Assembly (NCBI RefSeq): GCF_001886615.1
Contig: NZ_CP018139.1
Span: 1,550,001 to 1,614,000, forward strand
Reading direction: 5' to 3'
DNA from: Halomonas aestuarii
GTDB lineage: Bacteria > Pseudomonadota > Gammaproteobacteria > Pseudomonadales > Halomonadaceae
DNA length: 64,000 nucleotides
The position numbers were made by a program, and so were the translations under genes. The notes beneath the pieces were generated by a model, which worked only from the letters and a program-made list of their open reading frames with translations, was not told where the DNA came from and did no database searches. This document shows positions 34,690 to 41,438 of the stretch, one piece after another. Position 1 is the first letter of the stretch; every line of letters begins with the position of its first letter.

Positions 34690-35852
34690 GTCGAGACCGG
34701 AGACGGCATGGCAGCGGCGGTCCCCCGACGCCGCCAGTGCAGGAGTCGCCACGCCACCAGCAGCCAGGCCAGGCTCCAGCACCCCGCCGAACCCCACAGC
34801 ACCGGCGGGCCGGCCAGGGGGAACGCGAGGCGCAGCCCCGCCGCCAGGCTGAAGAGCACGGCCAGCCACGGCAGCCAATGCTCCTCCCCGGGGCGACCCT
34901 TGGCCCTCAGGATCGCCTGGCGCAGCATGATGCCGCTGGCCAGGGTGCCGAGCGCTCCCACGGTGACCGCATGGAGCCGGCCCGACGGCGAGTTCCCCGC
35001 CAGGAGATCGCCCGCCACCAGCAGGGCCCCCACGCCCAGCCAGGCATAGCCAAGCAGCAGGCCGAGCAGGTCCGGCCGACCCCGAAGCCGCCAGGGCGCC
35101 CAGCGCCAGAGCCGCACCAGGATCACCGCCCCCGCCAGCGCCAGCATCACGCCGGCGACCGGCCACAGCAGCGGCCGGATCGCCAGGAGCCCGGCGGCGA
35201 CCAGCAGGCCGATCAGGGCCGCCTCGACCCGCGGCTGGACACCGACCCCGGCCACCCGGTGGCGCGCCATCCGGTGGCCGTTCACCGCCGGGGCTATCAC
35301 CCGTCCGCCCATGAAGGCCATGAGCAGCAGCACCCAGAGCACCCCCTGATGGAGCAGGGGCGAGGCCAGGCCCGGGAAGGCCAGGCGCACTACCAGGCTG
35401 GCCACCGCCAGCAGGCAGAGCAGACCGAGCAGCGGCGAGAGCAGGCGGTTGCGCCATTTCTTGGCCGCCAGGAAGCGCGGGACCAGCCGGGCAGCCAGCA
35501 GCAGGGCAAAGGCGGCATCGGCCAGCAGCATGGGCCAGGCCGGATCGCCCGCCAGCCCACCGAGACGCCCGACCAGCCACAATCCCGCCAGGAGGGCCAG
35601 ACGGCGAGGCGGCAGGGGGCCCAGCAGATAGCCCGCCATCACCGCCAGGGCAAAGCCGAACAACAGTTCACGACCGTGGGCCGCTGGCGTTGCCAGGGCC
35701 GGCAGCCCACCGAACATCGCCGCCAGCGAGAACGGCACCGCCAGCGCCGCATGCAGGGCGGCGAGGGGAAAGAACAGCGCCCAGGCAGGACGCCGATCCA
35801 GCCGTCGCGGGCCGTCGGCTTGCCCTGGATCATTGGCAGGATTCTTTAACAT
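34686..35852 (-). CDS. nnrS: NnrS family membrane protein (copy 2)
   Basis: Product of 388 residues, about twelve hydrophobic helices, with the family features WALFFPLAALHAAL, HGRELLFGFALAVMAGYLL and GGRVIAPAVNG. It is shorter and diverged from copy 1: the N-terminal FWHQHEM histidine motif is changed to AHGRELLF. It probably protects against nitrosative stress. The only in-frame ATG start, at 35852, lies inside the NsrR-like operator and has no ribosome site, so the true start or transcript start is uncertain. It is divergent from nsrR. Confidence 0.85.
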   Translation of the reverse strand: MLKNPANDPGQADGPRRLDRRPAWALFFPLAALHAALAVPFSLAAMFGGLPALATPAAHGRELLFGFALAVMAGYLLGPLPPRRLALLAGLWLVGRLGGLAGDPAWPMLLADAAFALLLAARLVPRFLAAKKWRNRLLSPLLGLLCLLAVASLVVRLAFPGLASPLLHQGVLWVLLLMAFMGGRVIAPAVNGHRMARHRVAGVGVQPRVEAALIGLLVAAGLLAIRPLLWPVAGVMLALAGAVILVRLWRWAPWRLRGRPDLLGLLLGYAWLGVGALLVAGDLLAGNSPSGRLHAVTVGALGTLASGIMLRQAILRAKGRPGEEHWLPWLAVLFSLAAGLRLAFPLAGPPVLWGSAGCWSLAWLLVAWRLLHWRRRGTAAAMPSPVST

Positions 35853-35870
35853 GCATAAAAATTACATCTT
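35848..35870. promoter_or_regulatory. NsrR-like operator between nnrS copy 2 and nsrR
   Basis: A 23-base dyad with half-sites AACATGCAT and TTACATCTT, the same form as the norC site. It covers the annotated start codon of nnrS copy 2 and lies 133 bases before nsrR, so it could serve both the divergent nnrS and nsrR autoregulation. Confidence 0.72.
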
Positions 35871-36002
35871 ACAAGGCGGCCTTGTCATACGACTGCCACA
35901 CGACCGAATGCCACAGTCACGAATCAAACCTCAACGGCATGATGTTAGTATCGTTGGTTTACTCACCACGCCTTGCGAGGCGTCCGACGCGCCGGGACTC
36001 CC

Positions 36003-36485
36003 ATGCATCTGACCCGATTCACCGACTACTCGCTGCGCGTGCTGATCTACCTGGCCATCAAGGGCGAGCAGCGCTCGACCATCACCGAGATCGCCGAGCG
36101 TTTCGATATCTCCCGCAACCACCTGATGAAGGTGGTGCAGGACCTCAACCATCAGGGCTACATCACCGCCATCCGTGGCAAGAACGGCGGCCTGCTGCTC
36201 AAGCGCGACCCTGAGACGATCCGGCTGGGCGAGCTGGTGCGCGACACCGAACGAGACCTGAGCCTGGTGGAGTGCTTCGGCGACGAAAACGAATGCGTGA
36301 TCACGCCCGCCTGCCGGCTCAAGCCGATCCTGGCCGAGGCGCTCGCCGCCTTCCTCGCCGTGCTCGACCAGTACACCCTGGCCGACCTCCTCGGCCCGCA
36401 GCGTCCCGGGCTGGTGCAACTGCTGCACCTCGAGGACGCGACCTCGCCGATCGCCCCGCCTCAGGCCCCTCGCCCCGAGGCATAG
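36003..36485 (+). CDS. nsrR: Rrf2-family nitric oxide-sensing repressor NsrR
   Basis: Product of 160 residues from ATG 36003. The winged helix-turn-helix (LTRFTDYSLRVLIYLA, ISRNHLMKVVQDL, RGKNGGLLL) and three Fe-S cysteines at C91, C98 and C104 match NsrR; RirA- and IscR-type spacing differs. NsrR represses NO-detoxifying genes until its cluster is nitrosylated. Four NsrR-like sites in the window are plausible targets. The 3' end overlaps the convergent histidine kinase by 25 bases. Confidence 0.92.
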   Translation: MHLTRFTDYSLRVLIYLAIKGEQRSTITEIAERFDISRNHLMKVVQDLNHQGYITAIRGKNGGLLLKRDPETIRLGELVRDTERDLSLVECFGDENECVITPACRLKPILAEALAAFLAVLDQYTLADLLGPQRPGLVQLLHLEDATSPIAPPQAPRPEA

Positions 36486-37954
36486 GGCAGCAGCAGGCTG
36501 ACCCGGGTGCCCACCCCCTGGCGGCTGTCGATGGACAGCGTCATGCCGTGCCGCTCGCAGATCTCGCGTACGATGGACAGACCCAGCCCAGAGCCCTCGC
36601 CCCGCGCCTGGCTGCCCCGGGTGCGATAGAACCGCTGCGTCACCAGCGGCACCTCCCCGGCCGCGATGCCGATCCCGTTGTCGACGACCGCCAGCCTGAC
36701 GCCCTCCCGCGCCTGGTCGAGCTCGAGCCGGACCCAGCCCCCGGCGGGGGTCGCGTGCAGGGCATTCTCGACGAGGTTCGACAGGGCGCGATCGATCAGG
36801 CCGAGGTCCGCCTCGACCCAGGGCAGCGAGGGATCCCCGACCACCTGGAGCGAGACCCCCAGCTTGCCGGCCTGAGGCTGGAACTTGCCGACGATGTCGT
36901 GGGCGAGCTCCGCCAGCGAGAACGGCTCGCACGCCAGCGGCCTGTCATGGGCATCCAGCCGAGCCTGGGTCGACAGCTGCTCGGCCAGGCGCGTCAGGCG
37001 ATCGGCATTGTCGAGGATCGCGCCCAGCGCCCGCTTCCGCTCCCCGGGGGACACCTCGTCACGCTCCAGCAGCTGCTCGGCGTAGCCGCGCAGCGAGGTC
37101 AGCGGAGTGCGAAAGTCATGGGACAGGTTGGCCACCAGCTCGCGGCGCTGACGATCGGTCTCCCGCAGGGCCGCGAGCTGGGCCTCGATGGTGCCCGCCA
37201 TGTCGTTGAAGGCCCCCGCCAGACGGCCGATCTCGTCGTCCCGCGGCACGGCGACCCGCTCGCCATAGTCGCCCTCGGCGAAGCGTTGCACCGCCGTGGT
37301 CAGCTGCGAGAACCGCCGGGTCAGCAGGGCGAACCAGACCAGGCCGAAGATGCCGGAGATCAGCAGCGCCAGCAGGCCGGCCGCAACCAGGGTGCGGGTG
37401 ATCGAGCTGGTGCGCAGCATGGCCACCATCGAGGCGCGGCTGGCACTGGTGAGATCGACATACAGGTAGCCGGGACGCTGCCCCTCACCATGGACGATCC
37501 GCGCCACGGAAAAGATCCCGGGCCGCCCTCCGCAGGGCGAGGCGGCCAGCACCGGCAGCATGGGGTCCTCGCCGAGCAGGGCCTCCAGCGAGTCGCGCTC
37601 CACCCGCCCCCCCAGGCCACAGGCCGACTCGGTGAAGTCGGCGATCACCGCTCCCTCGGCGTCGAGCACGTACAGCGACAGCGAGGGGTTGATCGAGGCG
37701 ATGTGCCGGGCGATCTCGCGGGCGGCGTCACTGTCGGCCCCGGCGTCGAGCCCCGGCCGCATGACGCGCGCGAGGTTGTCGGCGAGGTCGATCTCCTGGC
37801 GCTGCAGGAACTCGCGTTCCAGCTGGTCGAACTGGCTGATGGCGATCCAGGCGGCGGCCACCGACAGCAGCAGCAGGCTGGTCAGATAGACCACGGCGAT
37901 ACGCGCATAGAGGCTGTGAACCAGGCGTCCGAGGCGCCGCAGCAAGGCGCTCAT
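36461..37954 (-). CDS. Membrane sensor histidine kinase
   Basis: Product of 497 residues. Membrane helices at about 18-40 and 188-210 enclose a periplasmic sensor domain containing two cysteines (C112 and C141). A HAMP domain follows, then the phosphoacceptor H279 in VANLSHDFRTPLTSL, and an ATPase domain with NALHATPAG, DNGIGI and GEGSGLGLSIV. It overlaps the response regulator start by four bases. The pair is divergent from the methionine-rich peptide operon, which it probably controls. The two periplasmic cysteines could form a redox-sensitive disulfide; that is inference. Confidence 0.93.
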   Translation of the reverse strand: MSALLRRLGRLVHSLYARIAVVYLTSLLLLSVAAAWIAISQFDQLEREFLQRQEIDLADNLARVMRPGLDAGADSDAAREIARHIASINPSLSLYVLDAEGAVIADFTESACGLGGRVERDSLEALLGEDPMLPVLAASPCGGRPGIFSVARIVHGEGQRPGYLYVDLTSASRASMVAMLRTSSITRTLVAAGLLALLISGIFGLVWFALLTRRFSQLTTAVQRFAEGDYGERVAVPRDDEIGRLAGAFNDMAGTIEAQLAALRETDRQRRELVANLSHDFRTPLTSLRGYAEQLLERDEVSPGERKRALGAILDNADRLTRLAEQLSTQARLDAHDRPLACEPFSLAELAHDIVGKFQPQAGKLGVSLQVVGDPSLPWVEADLGLIDRALSNLVENALHATPAGGWVRLELDQAREGVRLAVVDNGIGIAAGEVPLVTQRFYRTRGSQARGEGSGLGLSIVREICERHGMTLSIDSRQGVGTRVSLLLPYASGRGA

Positions 37955-38694
37955 GCCTCGTCATCCTCCCCGGCCGGGGAGGGGCCGAGGAAGCGATAGC
38001 CCACGCCCCAGACGGTCTGGATGTAGCGCGGCCGCGCCGGATCGGCCTCGATCTTCTTGCGCAGTCGGTTGATATGGGTGTTCACGGTATGGTCATAGCC
38101 GTCGAATTCCTCTCCCCAGATCCGGTCGAGCAGCTCACCGCGAGTAAAGCCATGGCCGGGATGACGGGCGAACAGCGAGAGCAGCGCGAACTCCTTGCCG
38201 GTGAGCTGCACCGGCTGCCCGCCGAGGGTGACCCGGTGCTGGTCGGCATCGATGACCAGCGCCCCACAGACCAGCGGCGCCGTCTCGACGATACCGTCCT
38301 CTCCCTCCGCCTGGCGCTGCCCGCGGCGCAGCAGGGCCTGGACCCTGGCCATCAGGATCGGCATGTGGAAGGGCTTGGTGACGTAGTCGTCGGCCCCGAG
38401 CTCGAGCCCGACCACCACATCACGGATCGCGGCCTTGGCCGTCACCATCAGCACCGGCGTCCGGCTGTCGCGACGCCGCAGCCGGCGACACACCTCCAGG
38501 CCGTCGATGCCCGGCAGCATCAGGTCCAGCATCACCAGGTCATAGGCACTGCCCGGCGTCGCGCCCTCCAGGGCCGCCAGGGCCGCCTCGCCATCGGTGA
38601 CCCAGTCACAGCGATGCCCGGCCTCGGCGAGGCGCTCGCTGAGCAGCTTGCCGATCTCGGGGTTGTCCTCGACGCAGAGGATCCGGCAGGGCAT
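37951..38694 (-). CDS. OmpR-family response regulator
   Basis: Product of 247 residues: a receiver domain with the phosphoacceptor D57 (VMLDLMLP), the acidic pair E9/D10 and K109-type switch region, then an OmpR/PhoB winged helix (GKEFALLSLFARHPG, VNTHINRLRKKI, IQTVWGVGYRF). It is partnered with the kinase at 36461. The divergent promoter has repeated GTGATGA elements that may be its operator. Confidence 0.93.
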   Translation of the reverse strand: MPCRILCVEDNPEIGKLLSERLAEAGHRCDWVTDGEAALAALEGATPGSAYDLVMLDLMLPGIDGLEVCRRLRRRDSRTPVLMVTAKAAIRDVVVGLELGADDYVTKPFHMPILMARVQALLRRGQRQAEGEDGIVETAPLVCGALVIDADQHRVTLGGQPVQLTGKEFALLSLFARHPGHGFTRGELLDRIWGEEFDGYDHTVNTHINRLRKKIEADPARPRYIQTVWGVGYRFLGPSPAGEDDEA

Positions 38695-38752
38695 GGGAAC
38701 GGACTCCGACGACGGGTTCGGTCTCTACTCTAGAACCACCGCCCGGTGGCTG

Positions 38753-38802
38753 CATCACGAAACCCTCTCAACCGCATCCCGCCCGTGATGATTTCGTGAT
38801 GA
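38753..38802. promoter_or_regulatory. Repeated GTGATGA / TTTCGTGATG elements in the divergent promoter
   Basis: CATCACGAAA (38753-38762) and TTTCGTGATG (38792-38801) form a perfect 10-base inverted repeat 39 bases apart. GTGATGA is also tandemly repeated at 38785-38791 and 38796-38802 with the 11-base period common for OmpR-type dimers. The site lies between the response regulator gene and the methionine-rich peptide gene, so it is a candidate operator of this two-component system. Confidence 0.6.
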
Positions 38803-38882
38803 ATCGCCCACCGGGGCTGGCTAGCGTGACAGGTGCCGTCACGGCATTCCGCCGGCGGCCAGACCACCACTGGAGGTGCGAG

Positions 38883-39179
38883 ATGTTCAAGCCGACCCAT
38901 TCCAGGACTGCCCTGTTTGCCATCCTGCTCGGCGCCCTGCTGCTGCCGACCGCTGCCCTGGCGGACAACCACGAGGAGGCCATGTCGGAGGGTGGAGGCA
39001 TGGAGCAGGATGCCATGGCCGGTGACGCCATGGGCGAAGGTGACGCCATGGCCGGCGATGCCATGTCATCGGAAAACGACGACGCGATGATGATGGAGGA
39101 TGAGGACTCGATGATGGAAGGCGGCGACGGAATGATGGAGGAAGAGGACTCGATGATGGAAGACGACGACGAGATGTGA
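38883..39179 (+). CDS. Secreted methionine-rich acidic peptide (MrpX-like candidate)
   Basis: Product of 98 residues from ATG 38883. A signal peptide of about 27 residues ends PTAALA. The predicted mature part of 71 residues has 16 Met and 28 Asp/Glu, no Cys and no Lys or Arg, arranged in DAM, SMM and GMM repeats. It cannot fold as an ordinary enzyme. Methionine-rich periplasmic peptides beside YedY-type reductases serve as sacrificial oxidant scavengers in the MrpX/YedY1 system of Azospira suillum; the neighbours here have the same composition. Copper binding through Met is the alternative. A strong hairpin follows, so it may be the most abundant product of the operon. Confidence 0.75.
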   Translation: MFKPTHSRTALFAILLGALLLPTAALADNHEEAMSEGGGMEQDAMAGDAMGEGDAMAGDAMSSENDDAMMMEDEDSMMEGGDGMMEEEDSMMEDDDEM

Positions 39180-39194
39180 GGCTCGCCGCCCCCT

Positions 39195-39222
39195 GACCGG
39201 CCGGATCGACTTCCGGCCGGTC
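39195..39222 (+). terminator. Hairpin after the methionine-rich peptide gene
   Basis: Perfect 11-base arms GACCGGCCGGA/TCCGGCCGGTC with a six-base loop. There is no long T-run, so partial read-through to the cytochrome b gene is expected, giving excess peptide over the redox enzymes. Confidence 0.65.
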
Positions 39223-39256
39223 ATGCTTCCCGCCTCACTTATGGAGGGTCCCTCCC

Positions 39257-40132
39257 ATGCGACTCCTCGGCACCACACCCAACGCTCGCCGGCCGACGGT
39301 GATCAAGCGTCACTCGGCATTTACCCGATTCTGGCACTGGATCAACGTCGTCTGCCTGGCGATCCTGCTGATGAGCGGCCTGCAGATCTTCAATGCCCAT
39401 CCGGCCCTGTACTGGGGCAAGGATTCCACCTTCGAGGCCCCGTCGCTGTCGATCGGCGCCATGCGCGACGAGGACGGCTCGCTACGCGGCATCACCCGTA
39501 TCGGCGACTTCCGCTTCGACACCACCGGCGTGCTGGGCGTCTCGGGGCCAGGCACCGATCGCGAGCGTCGTGCCTTCCCCGCCTGGGCGACGCTGCCAGG
39601 CCCCCGCTGGCTGGCCATGGGGCGCCAGTGGCACTTCCTCGCCGGCTGGCTCTTCGCCCCGCTCCTCGCCGCCTACCTGCTCTATCTGGTGGCCAGCGGC
39701 CAGCTGCGACGGCGCCTGCTGCCGCGACGCCACGAGTGGTCACGCATCGGCCACGTCATCGGCAAGCATCTGCGGCTGCGCTTTCCGCGGGGCGAGGAGG
39801 CACGCCACTACAACCTGCTGCAGAAGCTGGCCTACCTGCTGGTGCTGTTCGTCGTCGCCCCGCTGGTGGTGCTCACCGGGCTGACCATGTCGCCGACAAT
39901 GGATGCCGCCTGGCCCTGGCTGCTGGATCTCTTCGGGGGCCGGCAGAGCGCCCGGACTCTGCACTTCATCGCCGCCGCCACGCTGCTGGCCTTCTTCGTG
40001 GTGCATGTCCTGCTGGTGCTGGTCTCCGGCGTCGGCAACAACCTGCGCTCGATGATCACCGGGCGCTATGCCCTCCCTCCGGACCATATCCTGCCTCCGC
40101 AAAAGGAGACCCGCGATGACGCACCCCACTGA
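39257..40132 (+). CDS. Cytochrome b561-type membrane subunit
   Basis: Product of 291 residues with four to five membrane helices and haem-ligand candidates in HSAFTRFWHWINV, RQWHFLAGW and LHFIAAATLLAFFVVHVLLV, the pattern of the formate dehydrogenase gamma/Ni-Fe hydrogenase cytochrome b family. It probably carries electrons from the quinol pool to the molybdoenzyme encoded next, in the role MsrQ (YedZ) plays for MsrP. Its 3' end overlaps that gene by 17 bases. Confidence 0.85.
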   Translation: MRLLGTTPNARRPTVIKRHSAFTRFWHWINVVCLAILLMSGLQIFNAHPALYWGKDSTFEAPSLSIGAMRDEDGSLRGITRIGDFRFDTTGVLGVSGPGTDRERRAFPAWATLPGPRWLAMGRQWHFLAGWLFAPLLAAYLLYLVASGQLRRRLLPRRHEWSRIGHVIGKHLRLRFPRGEEARHYNLLQKLAYLLVLFVVAPLVVLTGLTMSPTMDAAWPWLLDLFGGRQSARTLHFIAAATLLAFFVVHVLLVLVSGVGNNLRSMITGRYALPPDHILPPQKETRDDAPH

Positions 40133-40886
40133 TCCCGGCCGCCGCCGATTCCTGACCCGCGGCCTGCTGGCCGGCGGCACGCTGATGCTGGCGGGCTGCG
40201 ACCGGCTCTCGCGCAGCGACGCCATGCAGCGCCTCTTCTCCGCCAGCGAGGGCCTGACCCAGCAGGCCCATCGCCTGCTGGCCTCCCGGGAGGCCCTGGC
40301 CCGGGAATACGGCCCCGATGACATCGCTCCGACCTTCCGCGCCAACGGCACGACCATGCCCCGGGAGGTCGACTACCTGCGCCTGGCCGCCAACGACTTC
40401 CGCGACTGGCGCCTCGAGGTCCAGGGCCTGGTCGAACGCCCCCAGGCCTTCTCCCTCGACGACCTGCGGGCGCTGCCCGCCCGCACCCAGATCACCCGCC
40501 ACGACTGCGTCGAGGGCTGGAGCTGCATCGGCCAGTGGACCGGCGCGGTGCTGGGCGAAGTGCTGGCCCGGGTGGGAGTACGTGACGAGGCGCGTTTCGT
40601 GGTGTTCCACTGCGCCGACCGCTACCACGGGGGTGATCGCTACTACGAGAGCCTCGACCTGCGCGAGGCCTACCATCCGCAGACCCTGCTGGCCTATGAG
40701 CTCAACGGCGGCGACCTGCCCGTCGCCAACGGCGCGCCCTTGCGCCTGCGCGCCGAACGTCAGCTGGGCTACAAGATGGCCAAGTACGTCATGCGTATCG
40801 AACTGGTCGCAAGCTTCGCCCACCTCGGCCGTGGCCGAGGTGGCTACTGGGAAGATCGTGGCTACCGTTGGTGGGCGGGGATCTGA
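40116..40886 (+). CDS. YedY/sulfite-oxidase-type molybdoenzyme, Tat-exported
   Basis: Product of 256 residues from ATG 40116. Twin-arginine motif RRRFLTRG (residues 9-16) with a following lipobox LAGC (C28). The sulfite-oxidase fold core carries the likely molybdenum-ligand C131 in RHDCVEGWSCIGQWTG. The size and single-domain form fit the MsrP/YedY group, whose members reduce methionine sulfoxides; substrate here is inferred. Preceded by the cytochrome b gene and the methionine-rich peptide. Confidence 0.82.
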   Translation: MTHPTDPGRRRFLTRGLLAGGTLMLAGCDRLSRSDAMQRLFSASEGLTQQAHRLLASREALAREYGPDDIAPTFRANGTTMPREVDYLRLAANDFRDWRLEVQGLVERPQAFSLDDLRALPARTQITRHDCVEGWSCIGQWTGAVLGEVLARVGVRDEARFVVFHCADRYHGGDRYYESLDLREAYHPQTLLAYELNGGDLPVANGAPLRLRAERQLGYKMAKYVMRIELVASFAHLGRGRGGYWEDRGYRWWAGI

Positions 40887-40925
40887 GCCGATTGTGCTAA
40901 ATGCCCGCCGCCATCTAGCCTGAAA

Positions 40926-40939
40926 TTGACTCACGTCAG
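40926..40939 (+). promoter_or_regulatory. FNR/ANR/DNR-type box upstream of the nos-proximal cytochrome c
   Basis: TTGAC-TCAC-GTCAG. At -41.5 the start is near 40974 and CATGAT stands exactly at 40962-40967 as -10. The transcript could continue into nosR. A further AAGATGCATT half of an NsrR-type site lies within the leader at about 41020. Confidence 0.72.
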
Positions 40940-41044
40940 TCACCGGCCGCCGGCCGGATGCCATGATGGTGTCATGCGCCTGGTTTGGCTCCTGCAGGAA
41001 CCGGGCTTTTTCAACCAAATAAAGATGCATTCAGGAGATTGGTT

Positions 41045-41362
41045 ATGAAGTCACTCCTCGCTGTAGCCCTGCTGGGCGGCGCCCTCCTGGCCATGGACGC
41101 CCAGGCCGCCGGCGATCCCGCCGCCGGGGAAGGCAAGGTCGCCGCCTGCGCCGCCTGTCACGGCAGCGACGGCAATGCCACCGCACCGATCTATCCGAAC
41201 CTGGCCGGCCAGAATGTCGCCTACCTCGAGAACGCCCTCAAGGCCTACCGGGCCGGTGAACGGGGCGGTGGCATGTCCATGATGATGACCCCCCAGGCGC
41301 AGTCGCTGTCCGATGAGGACATCGCCGACATCGCCGCCTACTACGGCAGCCTCACGCCCTGA
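41045..41362 (+). CDS. Periplasmic class I cytochrome c
   Basis: Product of 105 residues from ATG 41045. Signal peptide about 1-21, a single CAACH haem site (C35-H39), and an axial Met in the GGGMSMMM region. It resembles cytochrome c4/c553 half-domains. Directly upstream of nosR and preceded by an FNR-type box, it is a likely electron donor for nitrous oxide reductase or other nir/nor/nos enzymes. The exact partner is not shown. Confidence 0.88.
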   Translation: MKSLLAVALLGGALLAMDAQAAGDPAAGEGKVAACAACHGSDGNATAPIYPNLAGQNVAYLENALKAYRAGERGGGMSMMMTPQAQSLSDEDIADIAAYYGSLTP

Positions 41363-41367
41363 CCTCC

Positions 41368-41392
41368 GGGCCGGCGCGCTGCGCGCCGGCCC
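41368..41392 (+). terminator. Hairpin between cytochrome c and nosR
   Basis: Twelve-base complementary arms GGGCCGGCGCGC/GCGCGCCGGCCC around a single T (effective stem about ten pairs). It may reduce read-through into nosR. Confidence 0.6.
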
Positions 41393-41438
41393 CTTCGTCA
41401 GCCGCCGCCATCCTCACCTGATGATGCGGGATCTCCTC

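Noticed and set aside
41018..41040. NsrR-like site in the leader of the nos-proximal cytochrome c gene
   Set aside because: Only the left half (AAGATGCATT) matches; the right half does not, so it is noted in the FNR-box entry but not called as an operator.
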